A stretch of 36,154 nt of DNA from Candidatus Omnitrophota bacterium (lineage in GTDB: Bacteria > Omnitrophota > Gorgyraeia > Duberdicusellales > 4484-171). The stretch spans positions 1 to 36,154 of the forward strand of contig JAQUOR010000001.1 in assembly GCA_028717025.1 (NCBI GenBank), in the 5' to 3' direction. A program made the position numbers and the translations under genes. Below, in pieces: positions 1 through 8,394 of the stretch. The stretch's first letter is position 1. Every line of letters starts with the position of its first letter. The notes under the pieces are model-generated. The model searched no databases. It saw only the letters and a program-made list of their open reading frames with translations, and was not told the origin of the DNA.

Positions 1-10
1 TTCATCTGTG

Positions 11-1003
11 TTATTTCTTCATCCACGGCATCATATCCCGCAGCTGTTTGCCGACTTTTTCGATCTGGTGTTCGTCGCCGGCTTTAAGTAGCTGGTTAAA
101 ATTCACTCTGCCGGTTTCATTTTCTTTGATCCACTCTTTGGCAAATCTTCCTTTCTGTATTTCTTTCAAAATTTTTGCCATTTCTTTTCTGGTGCGCTCG
201 GTAATCACACGTTTTCCCCGGGAAAGATCTCCGTAACATGCAGTATTGGAGACAGAACGACGCATTCCGGAAATTCCTTTTTCCTGGATCAAATCGGTGA
301 TAAGTTTCAATTCGTGCAATACTTCAAAATATGCGATCTCGGGCTGGTATCCTGCTGCAATCAAGGTGTCGAAACCTGCGGTAATGAGCTCTGAAACTCC
401 GCCGCACAGGACTGCCTGTTCGCCGAAAAGATCGGTCTCAGTCTCCTCCTTAAACGTAGTTTCGATGACTCCTGCTCTGGTGGCACCTAACCCTTTCGCG
501 TACGCTAATGCCAATTGTTTTGCCTGTCCTGTGGCATCCTGATACACCGCAACCAGACACGGAACGCCTTTTCCTTCCTCGTACATCCTGCGCACGAGCG
601 CCCCGGGCCCTTTGGGTGCGACCATAAAAACATCAACGGTCTTTGAGGGCTTTATCTGTTTAAAGTGGATATTAAAGCCGTGCGAAAAACAAAGGGCTTT
701 GCCTTTTTTTAAATTTTCTTTTATCGATTCCTGATACACTTTTGCCTGTACGTGATCCTGCGTTAGGATCTGGATAATATCTGCTTGCTTGGCCGCTTCT
801 GCTGCAGAGACAGGATTAAATCCGTCTGCTTTTGCTAAATCGAAATTGGGCGTGCCTTGCATTTCAGACACAACCACGTTCACCCCTGAATCACGCAAGC
901 ATAACGCTTGTCCGCGACCCTGGATTCCGTAGCCGATAATGGCAACGGTCTTACCCTTCAGCAGATTTAAATCCGCGTCCTTATCGTAATAAATATTTAC
1001 CAT
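11..1003 (-). CDS. ilvC: ketol-acid reductoisomerase, class I
   Basis: Converts 2-acetolactate or 2-aceto-2-hydroxybutyrate to the dihydroxy acids of valine, leucine and isoleucine synthesis. The 330-residue length is that of class I enzymes. An N-terminal Rossmann motif GYGIQG lies at residues 24-29, followed by SHGFNIHF, PKGPG, the metal-binding DLFGEQ and YFEVLHELKLI segments and the SNTACYGD loop. The start is placed at the ATG at 1003 because AGGAGG lies 5 nt before it; an upstream in-frame codon at 1024 would put that Shine-Dalgarno inside the gene. It is the last gene of the ilvB-ilvN-ilvC run. Odd point: the NADPH-phosphate loop after strand beta-2 reads SEMQGTPNF, with Glu47 and without the usual Arg and Ser, which suggests NADH use (inference). 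Function is certain; cofactor is not. Confidence 0.97.
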   Translation of the reverse strand: MVNIYYDKDADLNLLKGKTVAIIGYGIQGRGQALCLRDSGVNVVVSEMQGTPNFDLAKADGFNPVSAAEAAKQADIIQILTQDHVQAKVYQESIKENLKKGKALCFSHGFNIHFKQIKPSKTVDVFMVAPKGPGALVRRMYEEGKGVPCLVAVYQDATGQAKQLALAYAKGLGATRAGVIETTFKEETETDLFGEQAVLCGGVSELITAGFDTLIAAGYQPEIAYFEVLHELKLITDLIQEKGISGMRRSVSNTACYGDLSRGKRVITERTRKEMAKILKEIQKGRFAKEWIKENETGRVNFNQLLKAGDEHQIEKVGKQLRDMMPWMKK

Positions 1004-1020
1004 GACACCCTCCTTAATGA

Positions 1021-1063
1021 GCACATTGTTTTTTAAGCCTTCAGGCTGAAAAAACGATAGTGC
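1021..1063. repeat. palindromic hairpin in the ilvN-ilvC gap
   Basis: A near-perfect inverted repeat: 13-nt arms at 1028-1040 and 1043-1055 with one mismatch and a 2-nt loop, flanked by GCAC (1021-1024) and GTGC (1060-1063). The T-runs lie before the stem and A-runs after it on both strands, so it is not a canonical intrinsic terminator. It could tune ilvC expression or stabilise the ilvBN message. Confidence 0.5.
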
Positions 1064-1093
1064 GAGTTAATCCCGCCGTCAATATAGTACAAA

Positions 1094-1564
1094 CTACACG
1101 ATCGCAATTCTTCCTGTTCGCACCAACTCTTTAATGCCGAAACGCTCCATGGTCGTCAAAAAATGGTTAATCTGCTCCTGGTTGCCTACCGCTTCGACAA
1201 TGGCAACCTCAGCCTTACATTGGATCACCTTGGCAACGAATTTGTTTAAGGCAGCTTCTAACTTTGCTTTCTCTTTTGCCGGACAGACAACTTTGGCCAG
1301 AACCAATTCCCGGTCAATATATTCTTTTTTCGTAAAATCGGTCACCGTGATAACATCGATTAATTTGTTAAGCTGCTTTTTTATCTGTTCCAGGATCGTT
1401 GCATCTTTAGCGTCCACTACCATAGTCATATAGGAAATTGTGGGATCGAGCGTTTCACTCACTGCAAGCGATGCAATATTATAGCCGCGTGCGCTGAAAA
1501 GTCCGGCGACACGCGCCAATACGCCGAATTTGTTCTCAACCAATACTGATATAATATGTTTCAT
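1094..1564 (-). CDS. ilvN: acetolactate synthase small (regulatory) subunit
   Basis: Regulatory partner of the IlvB catalytic subunit; in this family it activates the enzyme and confers valine feedback inhibition. The 156-residue protein opens with an ACT domain (MKHIISVLVENKFGVLARV, then SARGYNIASLAV), followed by a second ACT-like C-terminal half, the usual length and order for IlvN/IlvH. Start ATG at 1564 has a GAGG about 7 nt upstream. It lies 101 bp after ilvB and 90 bp before ilvC on the same strand, so the three are presumably one operon despite repeat elements in both gaps. IlvH is the same family; the name ilvN is a convention here. Confidence 0.96.
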   Translation of the reverse strand: MKHIISVLVENKFGVLARVAGLFSARGYNIASLAVSETLDPTISYMTMVVDAKDATILEQIKKQLNKLIDVITVTDFTKKEYIDRELVLAKVVCPAKEKAKLEAALNKFVAKVIQCKAEVAIVEAVGNQEQINHFLTTMERFGIKELVRTGRIAIV

Positions 1565-1568
1565 TGAC

Positions 1569-1662
1569 TAGCCTCAAACGCTAATGACCGCGAATTGAAT
1601 GCGCGAATTGCCGCTAATACATTCGCGTAAATGAGCGTTTTCTCAAATTAGCGAAAATTCGC
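1569..1662. repeat. dispersed AAACGCGAAT-type palindromic repeat
   Basis: Fills the ilvB-ilvN gap. Built from repeated words (GCGAATT, CGCTAAT, ATTCGCG) bounded by AAACGC near the left end and GCGTTTT near the right end. Close relatives lie at 25213-25281 and 26884-26948, also in within-operon gaps. Confidence 0.6.
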
Positions 1663-1665
1663 GTT

Positions 1666-3333
1666 TTACGCAAGGCCTCCGGAAAGCATCTTGTTGATGG
1701 CTTCTCCTGCCGGCACCATGGGAAAAACGTTCTCCTCAGGCTCGACATGGATATCAACAAATACCACATTGTCTATCGAAATTGCTTTCTCAAGGGCACG
1801 GCGTACGTCATCTTTTTTAGTGACGCGTAAACCAACAGCTCCATAACTTTCCGCCAGCTTTACAAAATCCGGGGCAGTAATACAGGTATGAGAATACCGG
1901 CGCTTATAGAACAGCTCCTGCCATTGGCGCACCATTCCCAAATATCCATTATTGAATATTATCACTTTTACATTTATCTTATTGCACACACAGGTTGCCA
2001 GTTCTTGAATATTCATCTGGATAGAACCGTCACCGGCGATATCGAACACCTGTTTCTTTGGATATGCGATTTTTGCGCCCATCGAAGCGGGAAAACCAAA
2101 ACCCATCGTGCCTAAGCCCCCGCTTGAGATAAATGTACGCGGGGTAAGATATTTATACCATTGCGCCGCCCACATCTGATGCTGACCGACTTCGGTCGTA
2201 ATTATTGCGTCTCCTTTGGTGATCTCGTAGAGTTGCTCCATGATATACTGAGGTTTTATTTTATTGCCATCCTTATAGCTTAAAGGATGCTTCTTCCTCC
2301 AGGATTCGATAGTCTTGAGCCACTCGCGGGTTTCGGGAACCTTTTTTATTTCCTCTAAGAGTTGGCCTAAAACATTTTTGGCGTCGCCCACAATGGGGAT
2401 ATCCACTTTTATATTTTTACTTATTGAAGCAGGATCGATATCGATATGGATCACCTTAGCTCCCGGAGCAAAGGTATCTACTCTGCCCGTTACTCTATCA
2501 TCAAAGCGCGCACCTATGGCAATAATTAAATCGGACTCCATAGTAGCATGATTCGCGTATCCGGTACCATGCATACCCAGCATACCCAAGAAAAGTTCGT
2601 GGGTTGCAGGGAAAGCCCCTAGCCCCATCAAGGTAACCGTCACCGGCGCGTTAAGTTTCTCAGCCAGCTCTTTTAATTGGTGATGTGCGCCGGAAGTGAT
2701 AACTCCTCCACCAACATAGAGGAGCGGCCGCCTGGCAGCTGCTATCAATTTTGCTGCTTTCTTGATCTGTCCGGGATGACCAAAACATGTCGGTTTGTAA
2801 CTGCGGATATTAGCCTCTTGCGGCCAAACAAATTCTGTATCTTGCTGCTGCACATCAACCGGCACATCAATGAGTACCGGCCCGGGTCGCCCCGTTGAGG
2901 CAATATAAAACGCTTCGTTAATAGTTTTGGCTAATTCCTTAATGTCTTTTACGAGGAAATTATGCTTGGTAATCGGCCGCGTGATACCGGTCACATCTGC
3001 CTCTTGAAACGCATCATTACCGATGAGAGAAGTCTTTACCTGGCCGGTAATTGCTATCATCGGGATTGAATCCATATAGGCAGTAGCTATGCCTGTCACC
3101 AGATTAGTGGCTCCCGGACCCGAAGTAGCAATACAAACCCCTACTTTTCCGGTAGCGCGGGAATAGCCGTCCGCAGCATGAGCCGCAGCCTGTTCGTGAC
3201 GGGTCAGGATAAATCTGATGGGTGCGTCATAAAGAGCGTCAAAGAGAGGCAAAACCTGGCCTCCCGGATAGCCAAAAATGACCTCCACTTTCTCCTTAAG
3301 CAAGCTTTCTATAAGTATTTGGGCACCTTTCAT
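1666..3333 (-). CDS. ilvB: acetolactate synthase large (catalytic) subunit
   Basis: Thiamine-diphosphate enzyme that condenses two pyruvates to acetolactate, or pyruvate with 2-oxobutyrate to acetohydroxybutyrate. At 555 residues it is full length. The N-terminal TPP-binding domain carries FGYPGGQVLP and the catalytic Glu in LTRHEQAAAHAADGY; a central FAD/ADP domain follows; the C-terminal TPP motif begins at GDGSIQMN and ends at IIFNN. The start MKGAQILIESLLKE is the canonical one, although no good Shine-Dalgarno precedes it. First gene of the ilvBNC run, with a likely sigma-70 promoter about 215 bp upstream and a long leader containing repeats. No convincing leader peptide or T-box was found. 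The 2-oxobutyrate substrate can come from the citramalate synthase encoded at 5425-7002. Confidence 0.97.
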   Translation of the reverse strand: MKGAQILIESLLKEKVEVIFGYPGGQVLPLFDALYDAPIRFILTRHEQAAAHAADGYSRATGKVGVCIATSGPGATNLVTGIATAYMDSIPMIAITGQVKTSLIGNDAFQEADVTGITRPITKHNFLVKDIKELAKTINEAFYIASTGRPGPVLIDVPVDVQQQDTEFVWPQEANIRSYKPTCFGHPGQIKKAAKLIAAARRPLLYVGGGVITSGAHHQLKELAEKLNAPVTVTLMGLGAFPATHELFLGMLGMHGTGYANHATMESDLIIAIGARFDDRVTGRVDTFAPGAKVIHIDIDPASISKNIKVDIPIVGDAKNVLGQLLEEIKKVPETREWLKTIESWRKKHPLSYKDGNKIKPQYIMEQLYEITKGDAIITTEVGQHQMWAAQWYKYLTPRTFISSGGLGTMGFGFPASMGAKIAYPKKQVFDIAGDGSIQMNIQELATCVCNKINVKVIIFNNGYLGMVRQWQELFYKRRYSHTCITAPDFVKLAESYGAVGLRVTKKDDVRRALEKAISIDNVVFVDIHVEPEENVFPMVPAGEAINKMLSGGLA

Positions 3334-3371
3334 ACGAATAAGTGTTTAATGCATTGGATTAAAGCGTAATG

Positions 3372-3501
3372 ACACCACGAAACTGCAAAAGGCCGCAAAG
3401 ACTAATCGCAAAAGCGCAAAAGGTTTTTGCGATCTTTGCGGGGTAATACCGCTAAAACACAAAGTTTTATTTTGCGGTTTTGCGTTTGTGCTTTTGCGGT
3501 G
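3372..3501. repeat. GCAAAAG/CTTTGCG word-repeat in the ilvB leader
   Basis: About 130 bp made of shuffled short words (GCAAAAG, CCGCAAA, TTTTGCG and complements), giving several alternative foldings. It would be transcribed as the ilvB 5' leader. It looks like the low-complexity intergenic repeats scattered through this window rather than an amino-acid attenuator: I found no run of Leu/Ile/Val codons after a start codon. Confidence 0.5.
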
Positions 3502-3548
3502 CAAAATAACACGCTCTTCAAAAAGCTAAGTAAATATTATGAGTGTAA

Positions 3549-3576
3549 ATTATACCACTGAAGATTAAAAAAACAA
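3549..3576 (-). promoter_or_regulatory. sigma-70-like promoter for ilvBNC
   Basis: On the minus strand TTGTTT (3571-3576) is followed after 16 nt by a perfect TATAAT (3549-3554). Transcription would start near 3542, leaving a leader of about 210 nt before ilvB. Confidence 0.5.
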
Positions 3577-3626
3577 CAAGTTACTTATAGCAAATAGGCC
3601 TAAATAAAAGCTGTTTTTCCCGCATA

Positions 3627-3721
3627 AAAACCAAATTTCAAGCTCCAAATATTTTTGCTCCGTTCATTGGGATCTATTTATTGGAATTTATTGGTGATTT
3701 GAGATTTGGAATCTGAGGATA
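3627..3721. repeat. AAATTTGGAATT-type intergenic repeat
   Basis: The stretch after the TPR gene contains CCAAATTTCAAG on one side and GATTTGAGATTTGGAATC on the other, with TTTATTGGAATTTATTGG between. The same vocabulary fills 23468-23598. It occupies the 3' flank of the TPR gene; no separate terminator is seen. Confidence 0.5.
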
Positions 3722-5242
3722 TTAAGGCATTTCCTTCAAGAGAGCGTCTATTTTCTTGACTTCTTCTTCGTAACCTTTTTCCTTAAATAATTCCCTTGCT
3801 TTCTGAAGGCTGCTCTTTGCTTCGTCATATTGTCCCGAAAAGGCATAGGCATAGCCTATGCCTGCGTATGCTTCGCCGTAATTCGGAAAACGCGCTATGA
3901 CTTTTTTAAAAGCTTCGATTGCCTCTTCGTATCTCCCAAGTGCATTGTATACAAAACCCATGCCCCGCTCTGCCTCCATATTGTCGGGATTTAATTTTAG
4001 TGCCTCGGTATATTGCAAAAGCGCATCTTCTGATTTTCCTATGCTGACGTACATATCGCCCAGTCCCACATACGCGTCGACATATTGTGGAGCGATCTGC
4101 AGCGCTTTCTTAAAAGATGTGATTGCTTCATGGGGATTATCCTGCGCTGCGTAGAGATAGCCGAAAATCCGATACGCTTCGGCAAGATTAGGGTCTATCG
4201 CGAGAGCTTTTTTTAATTCTCCTGTTGCTTCCGTAAATTTCTTATTCTCAACAAAAGTAACCGCCCGTTGCAGACAATCCTGTATGTCTTTCATTTTCCC
4301 AAGAGAAAGTCCCTTCGATGAAACAGTGCCCGGGCTCAAAGAAACTGACGGGCCCTTTTGGGTGGACGGCGGCAGGATGTAACTGAAAGACTGGATAATT
4401 TCTTTGGCCTGGGTTACCAGTGTTTCAATCTCCTGGTTAAAACGCTGGACGAGCTCGTTTTGCTTACGGATAATATCCGCGCCTACTCCTTGATTATCTT
4501 TTTCCAATATCGGCTCATACTTTGTGTATCGTAAGCGCACAGTGAAAAAACGCGGATCTTTGCCTTTAGATAGATAGGCAGGAGAAAAATAGTAATAATC
4601 CTGGTAACTTGTAGTTGCCCCCTGTACGTTTTTACCGCTTCCTGCAACATTAGTAAGAACAAAGGGAAGCTTACCGGTATAACGTACAAGATACCCGGGT
4701 TCTTTTGCGTTTTTAAGGGCTCCTTCGGACTCTTTCTTCAACTCCGGGGGAACAGAAAACATTTTCTGCAACTCGCTTATATCTTTCGTTTTCTCTATTT
4801 CCTCATTGCGCAAGGTTCTACGGTAAAGCTCAATGGTAACCAGCTCGCGTTTTTTACCTTTCGGCCGAAACCCCATGGAAGAATCCTTCCTTTCGGTTAC
4901 CGGTATCGTTTCCCAATCTTTTGGGTATTGAAAAAGATATCCCCACTCCCAGTTTCTAAATGTCGGTTTTTCTTCCTGCGCAGAAAGCGCGACCGTACTG
5001 CTTTGTTCGGCGGCGACAGGCACTATCTCTTTACCATCGATGGCTTTGATCTGATCAAAATAATAGGTAATCGCTATACCGCCGATATCCAGCTTAATGA
5101 AAGAATCGCTCTTCTCGATGATTTTCCCTTCAACGGTTTTTCCGCTTTTTAAGCTGATGATTTCCGCATATACAGGAAGATTGTATGCGACGGCGGCAAG
5201 AAGGATCAATATTATTTTTTTCACGAGAAAAGTCTGATGCAT
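3722..5242 (-). CDS. exported TPR protein with N-terminal beta and PsbP-like regions
   Basis: No named function. A signal peptide (positive start, hydrophobic stretch, NLPVYAE cleavage region) indicates export. A short beta-rich segment follows (LKSGKTVEGKIIEK, residues about 27-70), then a region starting FRNWEWGYLFQYPKDWE that resembles PsbP-like domains (about 95-290). Around five tetratricopeptide repeats fill about 335-500, with clear AEAYRIFGYLYAAQDN and VDAYVGLGDMYVSIGK units, so it probably scaffolds other proteins in the periplasm. The start is uncertain: ATG at 5242 and GTG at 5224 both give good signal peptides, neither has a strong Shine-Dalgarno, and an in-frame ATG exists at 5311. 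It follows cimA on the same strand after about 180 bp. Confidence 0.75.
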   Translation of the reverse strand: MHQTFLVKKIILILLAAVAYNLPVYAEIISLKSGKTVEGKIIEKSDSFIKLDIGGIAITYYFDQIKAIDGKEIVPVAAEQSSTVALSAQEEKPTFRNWEWGYLFQYPKDWETIPVTERKDSSMGFRPKGKKRELVTIELYRRTLRNEEIEKTKDISELQKMFSVPPELKKESEGALKNAKEPGYLVRYTGKLPFVLTNVAGSGKNVQGATTSYQDYYYFSPAYLSKGKDPRFFTVRLRYTKYEPILEKDNQGVGADIIRKQNELVQRFNQEIETLVTQAKEIIQSFSYILPPSTQKGPSVSLSPGTVSSKGLSLGKMKDIQDCLQRAVTFVENKKFTEATGELKKALAIDPNLAEAYRIFGYLYAAQDNPHEAITSFKKALQIAPQYVDAYVGLGDMYVSIGKSEDALLQYTEALKLNPDNMEAERGMGFVYNALGRYEEAIEAFKKVIARFPNYGEAYAGIGYAYAFSGQYDEAKSSLQKARELFKEKGYEEEVKKIDALLKEMP

Positions 5243-5424
5243 CGTTGCTCTGATTATTTTTTTCGGTCCCATTGCTGTATAGGTATGAGATTTAACTTCG
5301 GGACGCTCCATGCTTACTGTTGTTATTTTTTGGGATACCAGAATGGTCGCTTACCTTTTCTGATGCTCAATGCGGGCTTACTCTACGTGAACAATACTAC
5401 CGGCAAGCAGGCTCCAACGTCGTT

Positions 5425-7002
5425 CTATGCGTTTGCTTTGACGTCTTTAAGAAGTTTGTACTCGATGGAATCGGCAAGCGCGTTATACGAAGCTTCAATA
5501 ACATTGCCTGAAACACCTATGGTGGTCCAGCTTTCTTTTTCATCCTGTGATTCGATAAGCACGCGCACTTTTGCGGCGGTCCCCTCTTTCGCATCGAGAA
5601 CGCGCACTTTAAAGTCGCTTAAATGCATCTTTGAAAGTGCGGGATAGAAATCGCGTAACGCGTGTCGCAATGCACTATCCAGAGCGTTGACCGGCCCGTC
5701 ACCTTCCGAAGCGCTGTGCCGCAGCACCCCTTTGACTTTGATTTTTATCGTTGCTTCAGAAATAAGCCTGCCGTCGTCGCGTTTTTCGACAATGACCCTA
5801 AACCCGAGAAGTTCAAAAAATTTTTTGTATTTTCGAAATTCACGCTCGAGCAAAAGCTTAAAAGAAGCTTCGGCTGCTTCAAATTGATACCCTTGGGCTT
5901 CCAAGTCTTGAATCAATTTATGGATTTTCTTTGCGCGAGGTGATTTTTTATCCAAGTCAAAAGCCAGTTCTTTCGCTTTTAAAACAAGCGACGATTTCCC
6001 CGCCAGTTCTGAAACCACAAATCTGCGATGGTTACCGACCAGCAGCGGATCGATGTGTTCATAAGCAAGCGGATTTTTAAGCATCGCGTCGATATGGATA
6101 CCGCCTTTATGGGCAAATGCACTCCTTCCAACGAACGGAGTCGCATCATGATGTATCATATTGCTGACTTCGCTGACGAAATAGGAAAGTTCCGTCAACT
6201 GCCCCATATTCTTTTCGCATGAGACGTGACAGCCCATTTTTAATACAAGCGCCCCTAAAACAGTAACGAGATCGGTGTTCCCGCAACGCTCGCCATAACC
6301 GTTCATCGTACCCTGGATATGCACGCACCCTTCTTCGATACACGCCAGGGAATTCGCTACTGCCATACCCGTATCGTTATGACAATGCATACCGAAATTG
6401 CCTAACGATATCACCTCTCTGACCTCCTGAGCTATCCGCGTTATTTCCCAGGGTAATGTGCCGCCGTTAGTATCGCAAAAAATAACAAGATGTGCCCCGG
6501 CGTCCAGAGCCGCTAAAATTGTTTTTATGGCATATTCCGGGTTGGCTTTGTAGCCGGTGAAAAAATGTTCTGCGTCATAGAATACTTTTTTGCCATGTTT
6601 TTTTAGAAACGCAACACTCTCCCTGATGATTCTTAAATTATCATCGAGACCGATACGGAGCACTTCTTTTACCTGTAAATCCCAGGTTTTTCCGAAAATC
6701 GTCACATATTCGGTACCGCTTTTAAGTAAACTGGTAAGGTTTTTATCGGTATGCGCCGGACGAGCCGGATGCGCAGTTGAACCAAAAGGAACCAGATGCG
6801 CATTGCGTAAGGGATGTTTTCTAAAGTACGCGAAGAACTCCGTGTCTTTGGGGTTAGAATAGGGCCAGCCGCCTTCAATAAAATCAACACCGAAGCTATC
6901 CAGGCGTTTTGCGATACTGATTTTATCCTGTAGTGAGTATGAGATACCTTCAGTCTGTGCGCCGTCACGTAATGTCGTATCGTAAATAAATATCTTTTCC
7001 AT
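5425..7002 (-). CDS. cimA: (R)-citramalate synthase
   Basis: Condenses pyruvate and acetyl-CoA to citramalate, the first step of the threonine-independent route to 2-oxobutyrate and isoleucine. The 525-residue product has the HMGL-like TIM barrel starting IYDTTLRDGAQTEGISYS (metal and substrate residues in TLRDGAQ), FCDTNGGTLPWE, the metal-binding HCHND and the GYGERCGN loop. A LeuA-type C-terminal regulatory domain ends it. DTTLRDGAQTEGI and the length are those of citramalate rather than isopropylmalate synthases. The ATG at 7002 has AGGAAG about 7 nt upstream, so I prefer it over the in-frame codon at 7071. It follows lysC by 65 bp and lies near ilvBNC, which uses its product after LeuBCD-type steps not encoded here. 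Confidence 0.93.
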   Translation of the reverse strand: MEKIFIYDTTLRDGAQTEGISYSLQDKISIAKRLDSFGVDFIEGGWPYSNPKDTEFFAYFRKHPLRNAHLVPFGSTAHPARPAHTDKNLTSLLKSGTEYVTIFGKTWDLQVKEVLRIGLDDNLRIIRESVAFLKKHGKKVFYDAEHFFTGYKANPEYAIKTILAALDAGAHLVIFCDTNGGTLPWEITRIAQEVREVISLGNFGMHCHNDTGMAVANSLACIEEGCVHIQGTMNGYGERCGNTDLVTVLGALVLKMGCHVSCEKNMGQLTELSYFVSEVSNMIHHDATPFVGRSAFAHKGGIHIDAMLKNPLAYEHIDPLLVGNHRRFVVSELAGKSSLVLKAKELAFDLDKKSPRAKKIHKLIQDLEAQGYQFEAAEASFKLLLEREFRKYKKFFELLGFRVIVEKRDDGRLISEATIKIKVKGVLRHSASEGDGPVNALDSALRHALRDFYPALSKMHLSDFKVRVLDAKEGTAAKVRVLIESQDEKESWTTIGVSGNVIEASYNALADSIEYKLLKDVKANA

Positions 7003-7026
7003 ACTATTTCTTCCTTTAAATGATAA

Positions 7027-7060
7027 TAGAAGCGGATCACCGCGCCTGGTTACGCTTCTA
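7027..7060. repeat. TAGAAGCG...CGCTTCTA repeat element (short copy)
   Basis: Perfect 8-bp terminal inverted repeats (7027-7034 and 7053-7060) bound a 34-bp element in the lysC-cimA gap. The same termini bound a 68-bp copy at 29771-29838, and one terminus occurs at 20918-20925, so this is a dispersed family with variable interior. Confidence 0.6.
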
Positions 7061-7067
7061 ATTTTCA

Positions 7068-8354
7068 TCATTCTTTTATTTTATCCAATCCAAATTCTTT
7101 ATGGAGCACTTTCAACGCTTCTTTGCCTGCAGCTTTTGCTACCAGACAGGAAATGCTTATCTCGGACGTAGAAATCATCTCGATGTTAATCTTATTTTTA
7201 GCCAGCGCCGAAAAACAGCGGGCAGCGACTCCTGATTGTGATTTCATACCAACGCCCACTACGGAAACCTTGGCAACGTTTTCATCGGAAACGATATTTC
7301 CCGCGCCGATGTTTGTTGAAATTTTATTGGAAATCTTAATGGCTTTTGCAAGATTATCTTTAGTGACGGTAAACGAAATGTCGGTCATTTTTTTGTGGCT
7401 GACATTTTGCACAATCATATCAATGTTAATGTTCTGCGATGCGAGCTGATTAAAGATCTGCGCGGCAATACCGGGTTTATCGGGCACATCGCATACGGTT
7501 ACCTTGGCCTCGTTTTCCGTAAGCGCAACGCCGCGGACGACCGACTGCTCAATGATGGGTGTCTTGTCCATGATTACTGTTCCCTCCTTCTGGCTAAAAC
7601 TTGAACGTACGTATATCGGCATGTTAAACTTTTTTCCAACCTCAACGGCGCGGGTCTGCATTACCTGTGCGCCGCGTGCGGCGAGTTCCAGCATTTCATC
7701 AAAGGTGATGTGTTTTAGTTTTTTCGCATTACCGACAATGCGCGGATCGGCGGTGTAAATTCCGTCAACATCCGTATAGATCTCACACATATCCGCGTGC
7801 AGCGATACCGCCAGTGCTACCGCGCTTAAGTCTGAACCGCCGCGGCCAAGTGTCGTGATCTCCGATTTCGTGCTGATACCCTGGAAACCGGCAACGATGA
7901 CGATCTTGCCGCCTTCAAGCTCCCGCTTTATGCGCTGCGTCTCGATTTTTAAGATTTTTGCCTTCGTATGATAGGTGTCGGTAATGATGCCTACCTGTCC
8001 ACCGGTAAAAGAAATTGCCTCAAACCCGTTTTTGTGGATTGCCATAGCGAGGAGCGCACAGGTAATCTGCTCTCCTGTCGAAATAAGCATATCCATTTCC
8101 CGCTCTTCCGGGTGCGGGTTGATTTTCCTTGAAAGTTCAATCAGATCGTCCGTTGTATCTCCCATGGCAGAGACAACTACGGCTACCCTGTTGCCGCGTT
8201 TCGCATAAGAAATAATTCTTTGAGCAACGGCTTCTATCCTCTCGACGTTGCCCACTGATGTCCCGCCATATTTTTGCACAATCAACCCATTCGACACGCT
8301 TCGCTTGCTCAGGGTTGATATTGAGCCTGGTCGAAGTATCAATTTTTTCTGCAT
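7068..8354 (-). CDS. lysC: aspartate kinase with repeat-derived N-terminal extension
   Basis: Phosphorylates aspartate, the committed step toward lysine, threonine, methionine and diaminopimelate. The kinase core begins at VQKYGGTSVGN and includes STGEQ, the GRGGSD loop and EIYTDVDGIYTADPRI; two C-terminal ACT regions (KVTVCDVPDKPGIAAQIF and KVSVVGVGMKSQSGVAARCF) indicate feedback control by end product. The ATG at 8354 has AGGAGG 6 nt upstream. That start adds about 20 residues before the usual LIVQKYGGT beginning, and nearly all of the extra residues are encoded by a palindromic repeat (8290-8335) inserted in frame. The gene lies 40 bp after cstA and 65 bp before cimA. An internal GTG near 8278 could start a normal-length protein but lacks a comparable ribosome site. 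Confidence 0.95.
   Translation of the reverse strand: MQKKLILRPGSISTLSKRSVSNGLIVQKYGGTSVGNVERIEAVAQRIISYAKRGNRVAVVVSAMGDTTDDLIELSRKINPHPEEREMDMLISTGEQITCALLAMAIHKNGFEAISFTGGQVGIITDTYHTKAKILKIETQRIKRELEGGKIVIVAGFQGISTKSEITTLGRGGSDLSAVALAVSLHADMCEIYTDVDGIYTADPRIVGNAKKLKHITFDEMLELAARGAQVMQTRAVEVGKKFNMPIYVRSSFSQKEGTVIMDKTPIIEQSVVRGVALTENEAKVTVCDVPDKPGIAAQIFNQLASQNINIDMIVQNVSHKKMTDISFTVTKDNLAKAIKISNKISTNIGAGNIVSDENVAKVSVVGVGMKSQSGVAARCFSALAKNKINIEMISTSEISISCLVAKAAGKEALKVLHKEFGLDKIKE
8290..8335. repeat. palindromic repeat inserted in the lysC 5' coding region
   Basis: TTCGAC (8290-8295) and GTCGAA (8330-8335) form the outer arms; GCTCA (8307-8311) and TGAGC (8322-8326) the inner arms. This is the widespread CTTCGAC...GAGC-type intergenic palindrome, but here it lies between the lysC start codon and the conserved kinase core and keeps the reading frame open. 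Confidence 0.7.
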
Positions 8355-8394
8355 GAGAAGCCTCCTGATACCTTTGTCTGCGTTGGCGATCAAA

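Noticed and set aside
246..542. Open frames opposite ilvC, and similar frames opposite most other genes
   Set aside because: They are antisense shadows of well-conserved proteins, lack ribosome sites and show no recognisable motifs.
3334..3548. T-box or leader-peptide attenuator for ilvBNC
   Set aside because: No T-box consensus and no short frame rich in Leu, Ile or Val codons; the folding potential comes from the repeated GCAAAAG-type words.
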